This document shows, piece by piece, positions 19,705 through 26,378 of a DNA stretch of 26,428 bases. The notes beneath the pieces are model-generated. The model searched no databases, was not told where the DNA came from, and worked only from the letters and a program-made list of their open reading frames with translations. How positions within the stretch are numbered: the first letter of the stretch is position 1; every line of letters starts with the position of its first letter. This DNA is from a virus. Position numbers and translations under genes: made by a program. Location: positions 1 to 26,428 of IMG/VR virus record IMGVR_UViG_3300005529_000087. One strand, 5' to 3'.

Positions 19705-20784
19705 ATGCCCGACACGACCTTTACGCCGGCCAGCCAGGTCAACGAACGCCACGCCATGGTTGTCGCCCTCGAGGCACCGCCCAACTCGGGCAAGACCTTT
19801 TCGGGCATGCGGCTCGCCAAAGGCATGGCCGAGGCTCAGGGAAAGCGCTGGTGTGTCATCGACACCGAGGGCGGCCGCACGCTTCACCTCCGCAAGCACT
19901 TCGATTTCGACTTCGCGGAAATCAAGCCGCCGCACCGACCCGAGAAATACCTAAAGGCCGCTCAGGACGCCCAGGCCCGCGGCTACGGCGCGGCGCTCAT
20001 CGACTCCTTTTCCAACGTGTGGCGCGGCATCGGCGGCGTGCTGAGTTGGGCCGATGAGGAGCTCGAGGCCATCGTCGAGCGCGAGCGCAACAACGCCAAG
20101 CGCTTCAACCGGGATTTCGACGAGAGCACCGTGCGCTTCAAGCAAAAGACCAACGCGCTCATCCGTCCAAAGATGGCCTTCAAGTTTATGATGGCGGGGC
20201 TCCTCGACCTTCGCATGCCGCTGGTGCTCTCCATCCGCGGCGAGGTGACTTACGATCCGGGCGACAAGAAAGAGATTTTCAAGGTTCACATGAATAAGGG
20301 CATTGGCTTTGACGTCACGTGCCGCTTTCGCCTCATGCCGGACAAGAAAGGATTTATCGACACCAGCGACTCCGAGAAATTCAAGATGGAGGGCGACCAC
20401 TCCGCCATCTTCAAGCATGGCGAGCAACTCAGCGAGGTGCACGGCGCGGCGCTCAACGCCTGGGCCACCAACATGCCGCTTCCCGGCCAGCCGAGCGAAA
20501 AGCCGTTCAAGTGGTCGACAAGCTCGGGCAAGGCCATGGGATGGGACACCGCCGCCGAGTGGTCGGCCGTCATCGTGAAATCGGTTGCCGGCTGGAAGGA
20601 CTCGGCCCTGCAGCCATCGCTCGACCGCAACGGTGCCGAGCTCGAATCCCACTTGGCCGACCATCCCGATGAGGTGCAGGCCATCTTCAAGGCCTTCGCC
20701 GATCGCGGCGTCTATCCCAAGGGTCGGGCTCCGGCCAAGAGCGAAGCCGCCGGCGGCGGCGCAGGCGGGGAGTTGCCGCTATGA
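19705..20784 (+). CDS. RecA/Sak4-like AAA ATPase
   Basis: 359 aa from ATG 19705, behind a strong AAGGAGG. Walker A APPNSGKT (24-31), VIDTEGGRT (51-59), Walker B AALID (96-100), then SFSNVWRGIGGVLSWADEEL; ATP-binding core of phage RecA-like NTPases such as Sak4 single-strand-annealing partners. The C-terminal half (DKKEIFKVHMNKGIGFDVTCRFRL, then FKWSTSSGKAMGWDTAAEW) is an extra domain, so it is longer than Sak4. With the exonuclease it would complete a recombination module. Could also be a DNA-packaging-independent NTPase of unknown role. Confidence 0.82.
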   Translation: MPDTTFTPASQVNERHAMVVALEAPPNSGKTFSGMRLAKGMAEAQGKRWCVIDTEGGRTLHLRKHFDFDFAEIKPPHRPEKYLKAAQDAQARGYGAALIDSFSNVWRGIGGVLSWADEELEAIVERERNNAKRFNRDFDESTVRFKQKTNALIRPKMAFKFMMAGLLDLRMPLVLSIRGEVTYDPGDKKEIFKVHMNKGIGFDVTCRFRLMPDKKGFIDTSDSEKFKMEGDHSAIFKHGEQLSEVHGAALNAWATNMPLPGQPSEKPFKWSTSSGKAMGWDTAAEWSAVIVKSVAGWKDSALQPSLDRNGAELESHLADHPDEVQAIFKAFADRGVYPKGRAPAKSEAAGGGAGGELPL

Positions 20785-20990
20785 ACCGCTGCAGCACGTG
20801 CTCGGCATGGTCGGAACTTGTCGCGCGCTCGGTCGGCGGCGGTCCGGTCGAGGCGCTTTGCATCAAGCCGGACTCTCCCCTGAGCGGCAGATACGTCACC
20901 GGCCGCCAGGGTTGCCCTCACCACACCACCGACCCGCGTTTCGCGGATCATCCGAGCGAGCGTGCCCCAAGCGCGGCGGTGATATCGTGA
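20781..20990 (+). CDS. Small zinc-finger-like protein, 69 aa
   Basis: Begins MNRCSTCSAWSEL; Cys4, Cys7, Cys27 and Cys45 with His46-His47 (GRQGCPHHT) give a plausible treble-clef or zinc-ribbon site. ATGA overlap with the ATPase gene and GTGA overlap with the next. Function unknown; may bind DNA or a protein of the module. Confidence 0.65.
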   Translation: MNRCSTCSAWSELVARSVGGGPVEALCIKPDSPLSGRYVTGRQGCPHHTTDPRFADHPSERAPSAAVIS

Positions 20991-21199
20991 ACCTCGCCGA
21001 GAAACTCGCGCGGGAAATCCGCCGAGTCACCGAGCTTCGCGAGCTCTACCGCGAAGCCGGCAAGGAGCCTCGCGTCAACGTCGCCCCGGCCATGATGATG
21101 ATGGATATGGCGCTTGAAGCCGCGTGCATCGCCGCCGGCAAGGATGATGCGGTCGAGCAACTCGCCGCGCTCAAGGAACTTGAGGGCTTCGAGAAATGA
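20987..21199 (+). CDS. Helical hypothetical protein, 70 aa
   Basis: GTG start at 20987 overlapping the previous stop. Two helices LAEKLAREIRRVTELRELYREAGKE and a Met-rich PAMMMMDMALEAACIAAGKDDAVEQLAALKELEGFE. No metal-site or catalytic pattern. Coupled to the DUF5131 gene by ATGA. Function unknown. Confidence 0.65.
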   Translation: MNLAEKLAREIRRVTELRELYREAGKEPRVNVAPAMMMMDMALEAACIAAGKDDAVEQLAALKELEGFEK

Positions 21200-22215
21200 G
21201 CACCCGCATCGAATGGACGGACGAAACGTGGAATCCGACAGTTGGGTGCTCCATCGTCTCGCCCGGCTGCACCAACTGCTATGCGATGAAGATGGCCCAC
21301 CGCGTCGGGCCGAACTTCCCGCACTATGCCGGCCTCACCAGGATGACCAAAGGCGGCCCGGTGTGGACCGGCAACGTGTCGACCGCGCCCGACCGCGCAT
21401 TCCTCAAGCCGCTGCGCTGGCGCGACCCGCGCCGCATATTCGTCAACTCGATGAGCGACCTTTTCCATGAAGGCATAGCCGACGAAATCGTCGATCGCGT
21501 GTTCGCGGTAATCGCGCTCGCCCCGCACCACACCTATCAGATACTCACCAAGCGCGCCGAGCGGATGCACGTCTATATGACCGCGCCCGATCGGCGCGAG
21601 AAGATCATGGCGGCGGCGGTGAACATCCAAGCTCAGGGCCGCAAGCGCCTGCCGGACTATGCGCGCTCCACGATGATAACCGCCATGGCTTGGCCGCTAC
21701 CCAACGTGTGGCTCGGCGTATCGGCGGAGGATCAATCGCGCGCCAACGAGCGCATCCCGCTCTTGCTCGAAACGCCAGCGGCGGTCCGGTGGGTGAGCGC
21801 CGAGCCGTTGCTCGGGCGGCTGGTGCTCGACGGCCGAAACATGACGGGCGATGAAACCTATTGGGACTTTTTGCGCGGCGAGCGGGGTGCCTCCGTCCAG
21901 CACGTCGCCATCCAACCGGAGGAAACCGCGCGGCTCAGTTGGGTGGTCGCCGGCGGAGAGAGCGGGCCGGGCTCGAGGCCCGCGCATCCCGATTGGTTCC
22001 GCTCGCTCCGAAACCAGTGCGCGGCGGCGGGTGTTCCGTTCTTCTTCAAACAGTGGGGCGATTGGGGACCCGCCGAGCTCATCCACGATATTGAAGGCAA
22101 CAGGTTCCGAGAAATGGAGGAGTACGTCGAGCCGACTAACGGCATGTATCGGCTCGGCAAGCGCGCCGCCGGCAACCTTCTCGACGGCGCGAAGCATGAG
22201 GCGTGGCCGGCATGA
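21196..22215 (+). CDS. DUF5131 (phage Gp37/Gp68) family protein
   Basis: 339 aa. Family N-terminus IEWTDETWNPTVGCSIVSPGCTNCYA with Cys18, Cys25 and Cys28 (C-x6-C-x2-C), reminiscent of radical-SAM cluster ligands. Further family blocks are RIFVNSMSDLFHEGI, HTYQILTKRAERM, NVWLGVSAED, RWVSAEPLLG and VVAGGESGPGSRPAHPDWFRSLRNQC, then FFKQWGDW. It looks full length. Biochemical activity is not established; the iron-sulfur/radical-SAM relation is the common guess. Found in many phages, here inside a DNA-processing operon. Confidence 0.92.
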   Translation: MSTRIEWTDETWNPTVGCSIVSPGCTNCYAMKMAHRVGPNFPHYAGLTRMTKGGPVWTGNVSTAPDRAFLKPLRWRDPRRIFVNSMSDLFHEGIADEIVDRVFAVIALAPHHTYQILTKRAERMHVYMTAPDRREKIMAAAVNIQAQGRKRLPDYARSTMITAMAWPLPNVWLGVSAEDQSRANERIPLLLETPAAVRWVSAEPLLGRLVLDGRNMTGDETYWDFLRGERGASVQHVAIQPEETARLSWVVAGGESGPGSRPAHPDWFRSLRNQCAAAGVPFFFKQWGDWGPAELIHDIEGNRFREMEEYVEPTNGMYRLGKRAAGNLLDGAKHEAWPA

Positions 22216-22532
22216 GCACGGTGGCGCAATTTCCGCCGGCCTCGCTCGAGGCCCAACTCGCCGAGCTCCGGCGCGAGCGACGTGACCGCGCCGAGCGCCG
22301 CGACGCGATCGACCTTTCGAGCAAGCGTGCCACGATAGTCGAGGCGGCCCACCGCAACAACGCGCTCGACGGCGCCGTCAAGACGCTCGAGCGGTTGGTC
22401 GAGGCGCAAGCCCGCGGCGAGCCCGGCCGCAAGGAGCTCATCGAGGCGCTCCGCGAGGCCGTGCACGCCATCGAGCAAGGGTGCGAGTGTCCGGCGAGCG
22501 TCCGCGATGTTCTCGCTAAGGTGCGGGCATGA
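22212..22532 (+). CDS. Coiled-coil hypothetical protein, 106 aa
   Basis: ATG 22212 overlaps the DUF5131 stop. Highly charged helical protein: ASLEAQLAELRRERRDRAERRDAIDLSSKRATIVEAAHRNNALDGAVKTLERLVEAQ, then a second helix KELIEALREAVHAIEQGCE and ASVRDVLAKVRA. Probably a dimeric coiled coil. Function unknown; coupled to both neighbours. Confidence 0.68.
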   Translation: MSTVAQFPPASLEAQLAELRRERRDRAERRDAIDLSSKRATIVEAAHRNNALDGAVKTLERLVEAQARGEPGRKELIEALREAVHAIEQGCECPASVRDVLAKVRA

Positions 22533-22732
22533 CCGACATGGAGCTCACCATCGTGGCCGAACGGAGCCGCGCCCATCGCGCGCTCGCCAAGGTCGCCCCC
22601 GATCGGCTCCGCGAAATCGTCGCGGCCGTCGAATCCGTCGCCATCGCCGAAGCCGTCGACCAAAGAGCGGCTCGAGCGTTTGAGCGCATCGCCGTCCACC
22701 AAGTCGCCCTCTCGCTTGGAGTGAAAGCGTGA
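22529..22732 (+). CDS. Small helical protein, 67 aa, before HerA-like gene
   Basis: MTDMELTIVAERSRAHRALAKVAPDRL..., all helix with many Ala/Arg/Glu. ATGA upstream and GTGA downstream overlaps tie it to the HerA-like ATPase, so it may be a partner. No motif recognised. Confidence 0.62.
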   Translation: MTDMELTIVAERSRAHRALAKVAPDRLREIVAAVESVAIAEAVDQRAARAFERIAVHQVALSLGVKA

Positions 22733-24453
22733 AATACCCTCTTCCCGACCCTGTTCTCTCGCGTCACATCGCCTTCCTCGGCAAGACGGGGAGCGGCAAA
22801 ACCACCTCCGCGAAAGGCGCGGTCGAGCACGTGTTGCGCACCGATCCCACCGCGCGGGTTTGCGTGCTCGACCCGATCAAATCGGATTGGTGGGGCCTCA
22901 CCTCGAGCGCCAACGGCAAGAGCGCCGGCTTTCCGTTTCAGATACTTGGCGGCCCGCACGGCCACGTGCCGCTTCACGCCTCGGCCGGCAAGGCGGTGGG
23001 CGAGCTGGTAGGCCGCGGCGCTCTCCCGCTCTCCATCATCGACATGGCTGATTTCGGGATGGGCGGCCTTCAACAGTTTTTCAACGACTTCGCGCCGGCG
23101 CTCATGCGCTCCATGACCGGCGTGCTTTATCTAGTGCTCGAGGAGGCGCACGAATTCGCGCCGAAGGAACGGGCCGGCATCGCCAATGAGAATATGTCGG
23201 TTTACTTCGCGAAGAAGCTCGCCACCGCCGGCCGCTCCAAAGGTATCCGGCTCATCCTTGTGACGCAGCGCACGCAACAATTGCACAACGCGCTCCTCGG
23301 CTCTTGTGACACCGTGGTGGCACATCGCCTCACCGCGCCGGCCGATCAAGGCCCGGTGAAGGAATGGCTTAAAGCGCATTTCGACAAGGCCACTTTTGAG
23401 AAGGTGGCCGACTCGCTCGCCAAGCTCCGCACCGGCACCGGCTTTGTGTGCTCGAGCGAAATGGAAGTGGCCGGCGAGTCGGAATTCCCCAAGCTCACGA
23501 CTTTCGACAATTCCGCCACGCCCACCGGCAACGGCGGCCGCCTCGAGGTGAAAACCGCGCCGGTCGATCGCGAGAAGCTCCGCGCCATCATGGGTGACGC
23601 TGTGAAAGAGGCCGAGGCCAACGACGTGCCGGCGCTCAAGAAGCGCATCCGCGAGCTCGAGCTCGAGGTGGCCAGGAAGCCGGCGCCGGCGGCCATCGAC
23701 CCGGCGGCGCTCGAGGCTGAGCGGCAACGCGGCTTCCGCGAGGGCCGTGATGCCGGTGCGAACGAAATGAGCCGGCAATGGGGGAAGCGTGTTGACGCCT
23801 TCCGCGAGGCGCACGTGGCGGCAATGTCCGGCCTGGTCGAGCCGATGCCGTTGCTTCCGCCGCTCGCGCCGGCGCCGATCGTCTCGAGCTCCACGAAACC
23901 GGCGAGCGCGGCCTCGAGAATTCCGCCGGCGGCCGCCTCTCCCGCCGCGCCTCAAGCGGTGGCCGATGGCCTGAGCGGCCCTCAACAATCCATCCTCGAT
24001 GCGCTCGCGTGGCTCGAGAGCGTAGGCGTGCGTCCGGCCGATAAGGCCCGCGTGGCCTGGCTCGCCAACGTCTCGCCGAATTCCTCCGGCTTTCAGAACA
24101 ATATCGGCCGGCTCCGCAAGGTGCTCGGCCTTGTGGCCTATCCCACCGGCGGCAAGGTCGAGCTCACCGACAAGGGCCGCGCGCTGGCCAACCGGCCGCA
24201 AACGCCGCCGGACAACGCCACGCTTCACGCCGGCATCAAGGCCAAGCTGCCCGGCCCGCAATGGGCCATCTTCGAGGCGCTCATTGGCGTCTATCCAACC
24301 TCGATATCACGCGAGCAACTCGCCACCGGCCTCGGCGTTTCGGTGGACTCGAGCGGTTACCAAAACAACCTCGGCTCGCTCCGCTCCATCGGCCTTATCG
24401 ACTATCCCGAGCGCGGCATGGTGCGCGCGCTCCCGGTGCTCTTTGTGGAGTAG
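22729..24453 (+). CDS. HerA/DUF87-like ATPase with duplicated winged helix
   Basis: 574 aa, GTG start at 22729. Walker A GKTGSGKTT (18-26), VCVLDPIKSDWWG, Walker B VLYLVLEEAHE (132-142), and RSKGIRLILVTQRTQQLHNALLGSCDTVVAHRL typical of HerA/FtsK-like hexameric translocases. A charged coil (about 295-365) and a Pro/Ala linker follow. The C-terminus has two related winged-helix units at about 415-487 and 507-567, both with GPQ..I..AL and SSGxQNNxGxLRxxGLxxYP. It probably pumps or opens DNA; HerA normally works with a NurA nuclease, here possibly the PD-(D/E)XK enzyme encoded 5 kb upstream (inference). Confidence 0.87.
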   Translation: MKYPLPDPVLSRHIAFLGKTGSGKTTSAKGAVEHVLRTDPTARVCVLDPIKSDWWGLTSSANGKSAGFPFQILGGPHGHVPLHASAGKAVGELVGRGALPLSIIDMADFGMGGLQQFFNDFAPALMRSMTGVLYLVLEEAHEFAPKERAGIANENMSVYFAKKLATAGRSKGIRLILVTQRTQQLHNALLGSCDTVVAHRLTAPADQGPVKEWLKAHFDKATFEKVADSLAKLRTGTGFVCSSEMEVAGESEFPKLTTFDNSATPTGNGGRLEVKTAPVDREKLRAIMGDAVKEAEANDVPALKKRIRELELEVARKPAPAAIDPAALEAERQRGFREGRDAGANEMSRQWGKRVDAFREAHVAAMSGLVEPMPLLPPLAPAPIVSSSTKPASAASRIPPAAASPAAPQAVADGLSGPQQSILDALAWLESVGVRPADKARVAWLANVSPNSSGFQNNIGRLRKVLGLVAYPTGGKVELTDKGRALANRPQTPPDNATLHAGIKAKLPGPQWAIFEALIGVYPTSISREQLATGLGVSVDSSGYQNNLGSLRSIGLIDYPERGMVRALPVLFVE

Positions 24454-24457
24454 CGGA

Positions 24458-24667
24458 ATGGTCGCCGAAACCTTCGCGTGGATCATCCGGCATCGCGGAG
24501 TCGATTGGCCATGCCGCACCGAGCAAGATGCTCTCGGCGTGCTCTGCTATTTGCGCGACTTCGGCCGCGCGCCTCTCCACATCATCACGATTACGCCCGA
24601 GCCGAGCGAGCGAATGGCGGCGCTCCTCGCGACGTTGCCCGGCCAAGCGCAAAGGCCGCTCCTCTAA
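24458..24667 (+). CDS. Hypothetical protein, 69 aa
   Basis: ATG 24458 with GGAG overlapping the previous stop region. MVAETFAWIIRHRGVDWPCRTEQDALGVLCYLRDFGRAPLHIITITPE looks folded (helix, helix, strand), ending LLATLPGQAQRPLL. It follows the HerA-like gene by 4 nt and precedes the excisionase-like gene by 2 nt. Family not recognised. Confidence 0.62.
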   Translation: MVAETFAWIIRHRGVDWPCRTEQDALGVLCYLRDFGRAPLHIITITPEPSERMAALLATLPGQAQRPLL

Positions 24668-24669
24668 CC

Positions 24670-25005
24670 ATGCTCCGCCTCGCCCAACCTCTCGAGCTCG
24701 AGGAAGCCGACCCGGAGGAGTCGGTTACCGTGGCGGTGGCCGCGCGCCGGCTCGGCTGCGACGAGTCGACCGTGCGCGCTATGCTCAACGCCGGCGAGCT
24801 CGAGGGTTTCAGGGTGGGCAAATGCAAGCGCGGCCGCGGGCCTGGCGGCGTGCGCATTCAATCCGAGTCAATTCGGCTCTACAAAGAGCGGCACCGGATC
24901 GGCGCCGCGCCGGCCAACGATGCCGGAAAGCGCCGGCGCGTTGTCCACACTTCCGGCCACACCGATGCCATGCGCTGGTTGCGCTCTCGAGGCATCGTCC
25001 CCTAG
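24670..25005 (+). CDS. Excisionase-like HTH protein
   Basis: 111 aa. ESVTVAVAARRLGCDESTVRAMLNAGELEGFRVGKCKRGRGPGGVRIQSESIRLY (residues about 20-75) is a MerR/HTH_17-type winged helix as in phage Xis proteins: 'tv..aA..lg.s..tVr.ml..G.l.g.rvg...r...i...si..y'. A basic tail RRRVVHTSGHTDAMRWLRSRG follows. Directly upstream of the integrase, the normal place for an excision factor; it would bend attachment-arm DNA and favour excision. Start ATG 24670, 2 nt after the previous stop. Confidence 0.8.
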   Translation: MLRLAQPLELEEADPEESVTVAVAARRLGCDESTVRAMLNAGELEGFRVGKCKRGRGPGGVRIQSESIRLYKERHRIGAAPANDAGKRRRVVHTSGHTDAMRWLRSRGIVP

Positions 25006-25014
25006 CTTCTCCGG

Positions 25015-26247
25015 GTGACCGTTTTCCGCAACCGTTTCCGTGGCGGGCGGTGGCGCTATGACTTCCGAGCGGGTGGCATCCGTTACCAAGGGTATTGCAT
25101 AGACCCGGCCACCGGCGAGGATGCGAGATCACGCCAGCACGCCGAGGAGCTCGAGGCGCTCATCCGCCGTTCCGTGCGCCGGCAAGTCGACGCGGCGCGC
25201 TCGGTGTCGCGGCCTGGTAGCTTCTCGCTGGCCGAGGCGCTCCGCCTTCACATCGAGGGACAAACCGGAAGCACGCCGCTGCACATCGCCAATCTCGAGC
25301 TCTACGCGCGCGAGCTCCTCGAGCACTTCGGATATGGCCGCGCCATCGCCGATATCGACCAAATCGCGGTGGACGCCTACCGGAGCAACGCCGCGAAAGC
25401 AAAGGTGTGGATTTGGAAAGGCGGCCCGCGCAAGCGCGCCAAGATGCGGCCCGACCAAGCGGCGCGTTTCATGGTGCGCGGCGATCGGCAACGCTCGCCG
25501 GCCTCAACCAACCATTACCTCGATTGCCTGCGGGCGGCGTTCAACGTGGCGGCGCGAATTAGAGATCCCGTCAACGGCCGGCCGATGCTGCCGCACCCGC
25601 CCGAGGTGAAGCCGTTGCCGGTGCCCGAGCATAGGCCGCGGCCGATGCCGGACGCCGAGCTCTATGCGCGCCTCAAGCTGGCGCCGCCGTGGGCACGCGA
25701 GGCGGCCGAGCTCGCCCGGCACTTTGGCTTGCGCCGGGCCGAGGCGCTCCGGGTCACCATTGACCACATCGACCGCGATCGGCGCGGCCTGCACTTCCGC
25801 GGCGCCGAGAGCAAGAGCGGCCGCGATGAGTGGGCGTGGCCGATCGCCGGCGGGTGGGAGCTCCTCGAGCGCCTCGAGCGCCAGGCTCGAGCTCGAGGCG
25901 TGCGCCACCTCATCACGTGGCCCGGCGCAGCCCACATGGCCGATTTCCTGGCCGGCGAGCCGGTGCCGCGGAAGGCATGGCGGCCGCTCAAGAGCATCCG
26001 GCGCTCATGGCGCCGCACCGCCCTCGAGGCCAAGGTGGCCGCCCCGCACCGGCTGCATGACGTGCGGGCCAGGTACATCACCGAGGTGGCCAAGGTGAAC
26101 CGAGGAATTGCCAAAGAATCGGCCCGGCACGCCGACCCGGTGACCACTGAGCGCTATATCGGCGTTGCCTCGAGCGAGGTGGCCGAAATCGTGGGAAGCG
26201 TCCCACGGCCAAAAAAACGGCCTCCGCGGGCCGCTCGGGGAGGGTAG
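25015..26247 (+). CDS. int: Tyrosine recombinase, phage integrase
   Basis: 410 aa, GTG start at 25015 without an obvious ribosome site. N-terminal arm-binding part (FRNRFRGGRWRYDFRAGGIRYQGYC), a core-binding helical domain about 70-190, then the catalytic domain: Arg240 in HFGLRRAEALRV, Lys267 in ESKSGRDEWAW, His348-x-x-Arg351 in RLHDVRARYI, His372 in SARHADPVTTERY and nucleophile Tyr381. All R-K-H-R-H-Y residues appear present, so it is probably active. It integrates the phage into the 3' part of a tRNA-Pro(CGG) gene, a fragment of which lies 131 bp downstream. A palindrome GTGGGA-N4-TCCCAC is embedded near its 3' end. Confidence 0.95.
   Translation: MTVFRNRFRGGRWRYDFRAGGIRYQGYCIDPATGEDARSRQHAEELEALIRRSVRRQVDAARSVSRPGSFSLAEALRLHIEGQTGSTPLHIANLELYARELLEHFGYGRAIADIDQIAVDAYRSNAAKAKVWIWKGGPRKRAKMRPDQAARFMVRGDRQRSPASTNHYLDCLRAAFNVAARIRDPVNGRPMLPHPPEVKPLPVPEHRPRPMPDAELYARLKLAPPWAREAAELARHFGLRRAEALRVTIDHIDRDRRGLHFRGAESKSGRDEWAWPIAGGWELLERLERQARARGVRHLITWPGAAHMADFLAGEPVPRKAWRPLKSIRRSWRRTALEAKVAAPHRLHDVRARYITEVAKVNRGIAKESARHADPVTTERYIGVASSEVAEIVGSVPRPKKRPPRAARGG
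26191..26206. repeat. Operator-like palindrome in int 3' end
   Basis: GTGGGAAGCGTCCCAC, 6-bp arms around AGCG, resembles the GGGGA-N4-TCCCC operators except for the second-position change. It encodes Val-Gly-Ser-Val-Pro of the integrase. It may be a weak CI site, an arm site or chance. Confidence 0.3.
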
Positions 26248-26304
26248 CTTGCCGGCACGTCAAAAACGGTCGCTCACCCGTAAGGGAAACCGTAAGGAAC
26301 TCGA

Positions 26305-26338
26305 GGCCAGAAATGGCCGAATCTGGCCTAAATTGGCC
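26305..26338. repeat. 10-bp phased GGCC repeats, attachment-arm candidate
   Basis: In the 131-bp non-coding stretch between int and the tRNA fragment, GGCC recurs at 26305, 26315, 26325 and 26335, exactly one helical turn apart; the last three are TGGCC with AT-rich filler. Two CGTAAGG repeats (26279-26285, 26291-26297) lie just upstream. All four sites face one side of the helix, as expected for integrase-arm or excisionase binding. No gene is seen in this gap. Confidence 0.5.
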
Positions 26339-26378
26339 TTTGAAAAGTGCGGTTTTCCGGGCCTTGCGCCGTTGGGCG

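Noticed and set aside
23131-24261. 376-codon minus-strand open frame over the HerA-like gene
   Set aside because: Antisense to a Walker A/B ATPase; rich in Arg/His/Gly with no domain pattern.
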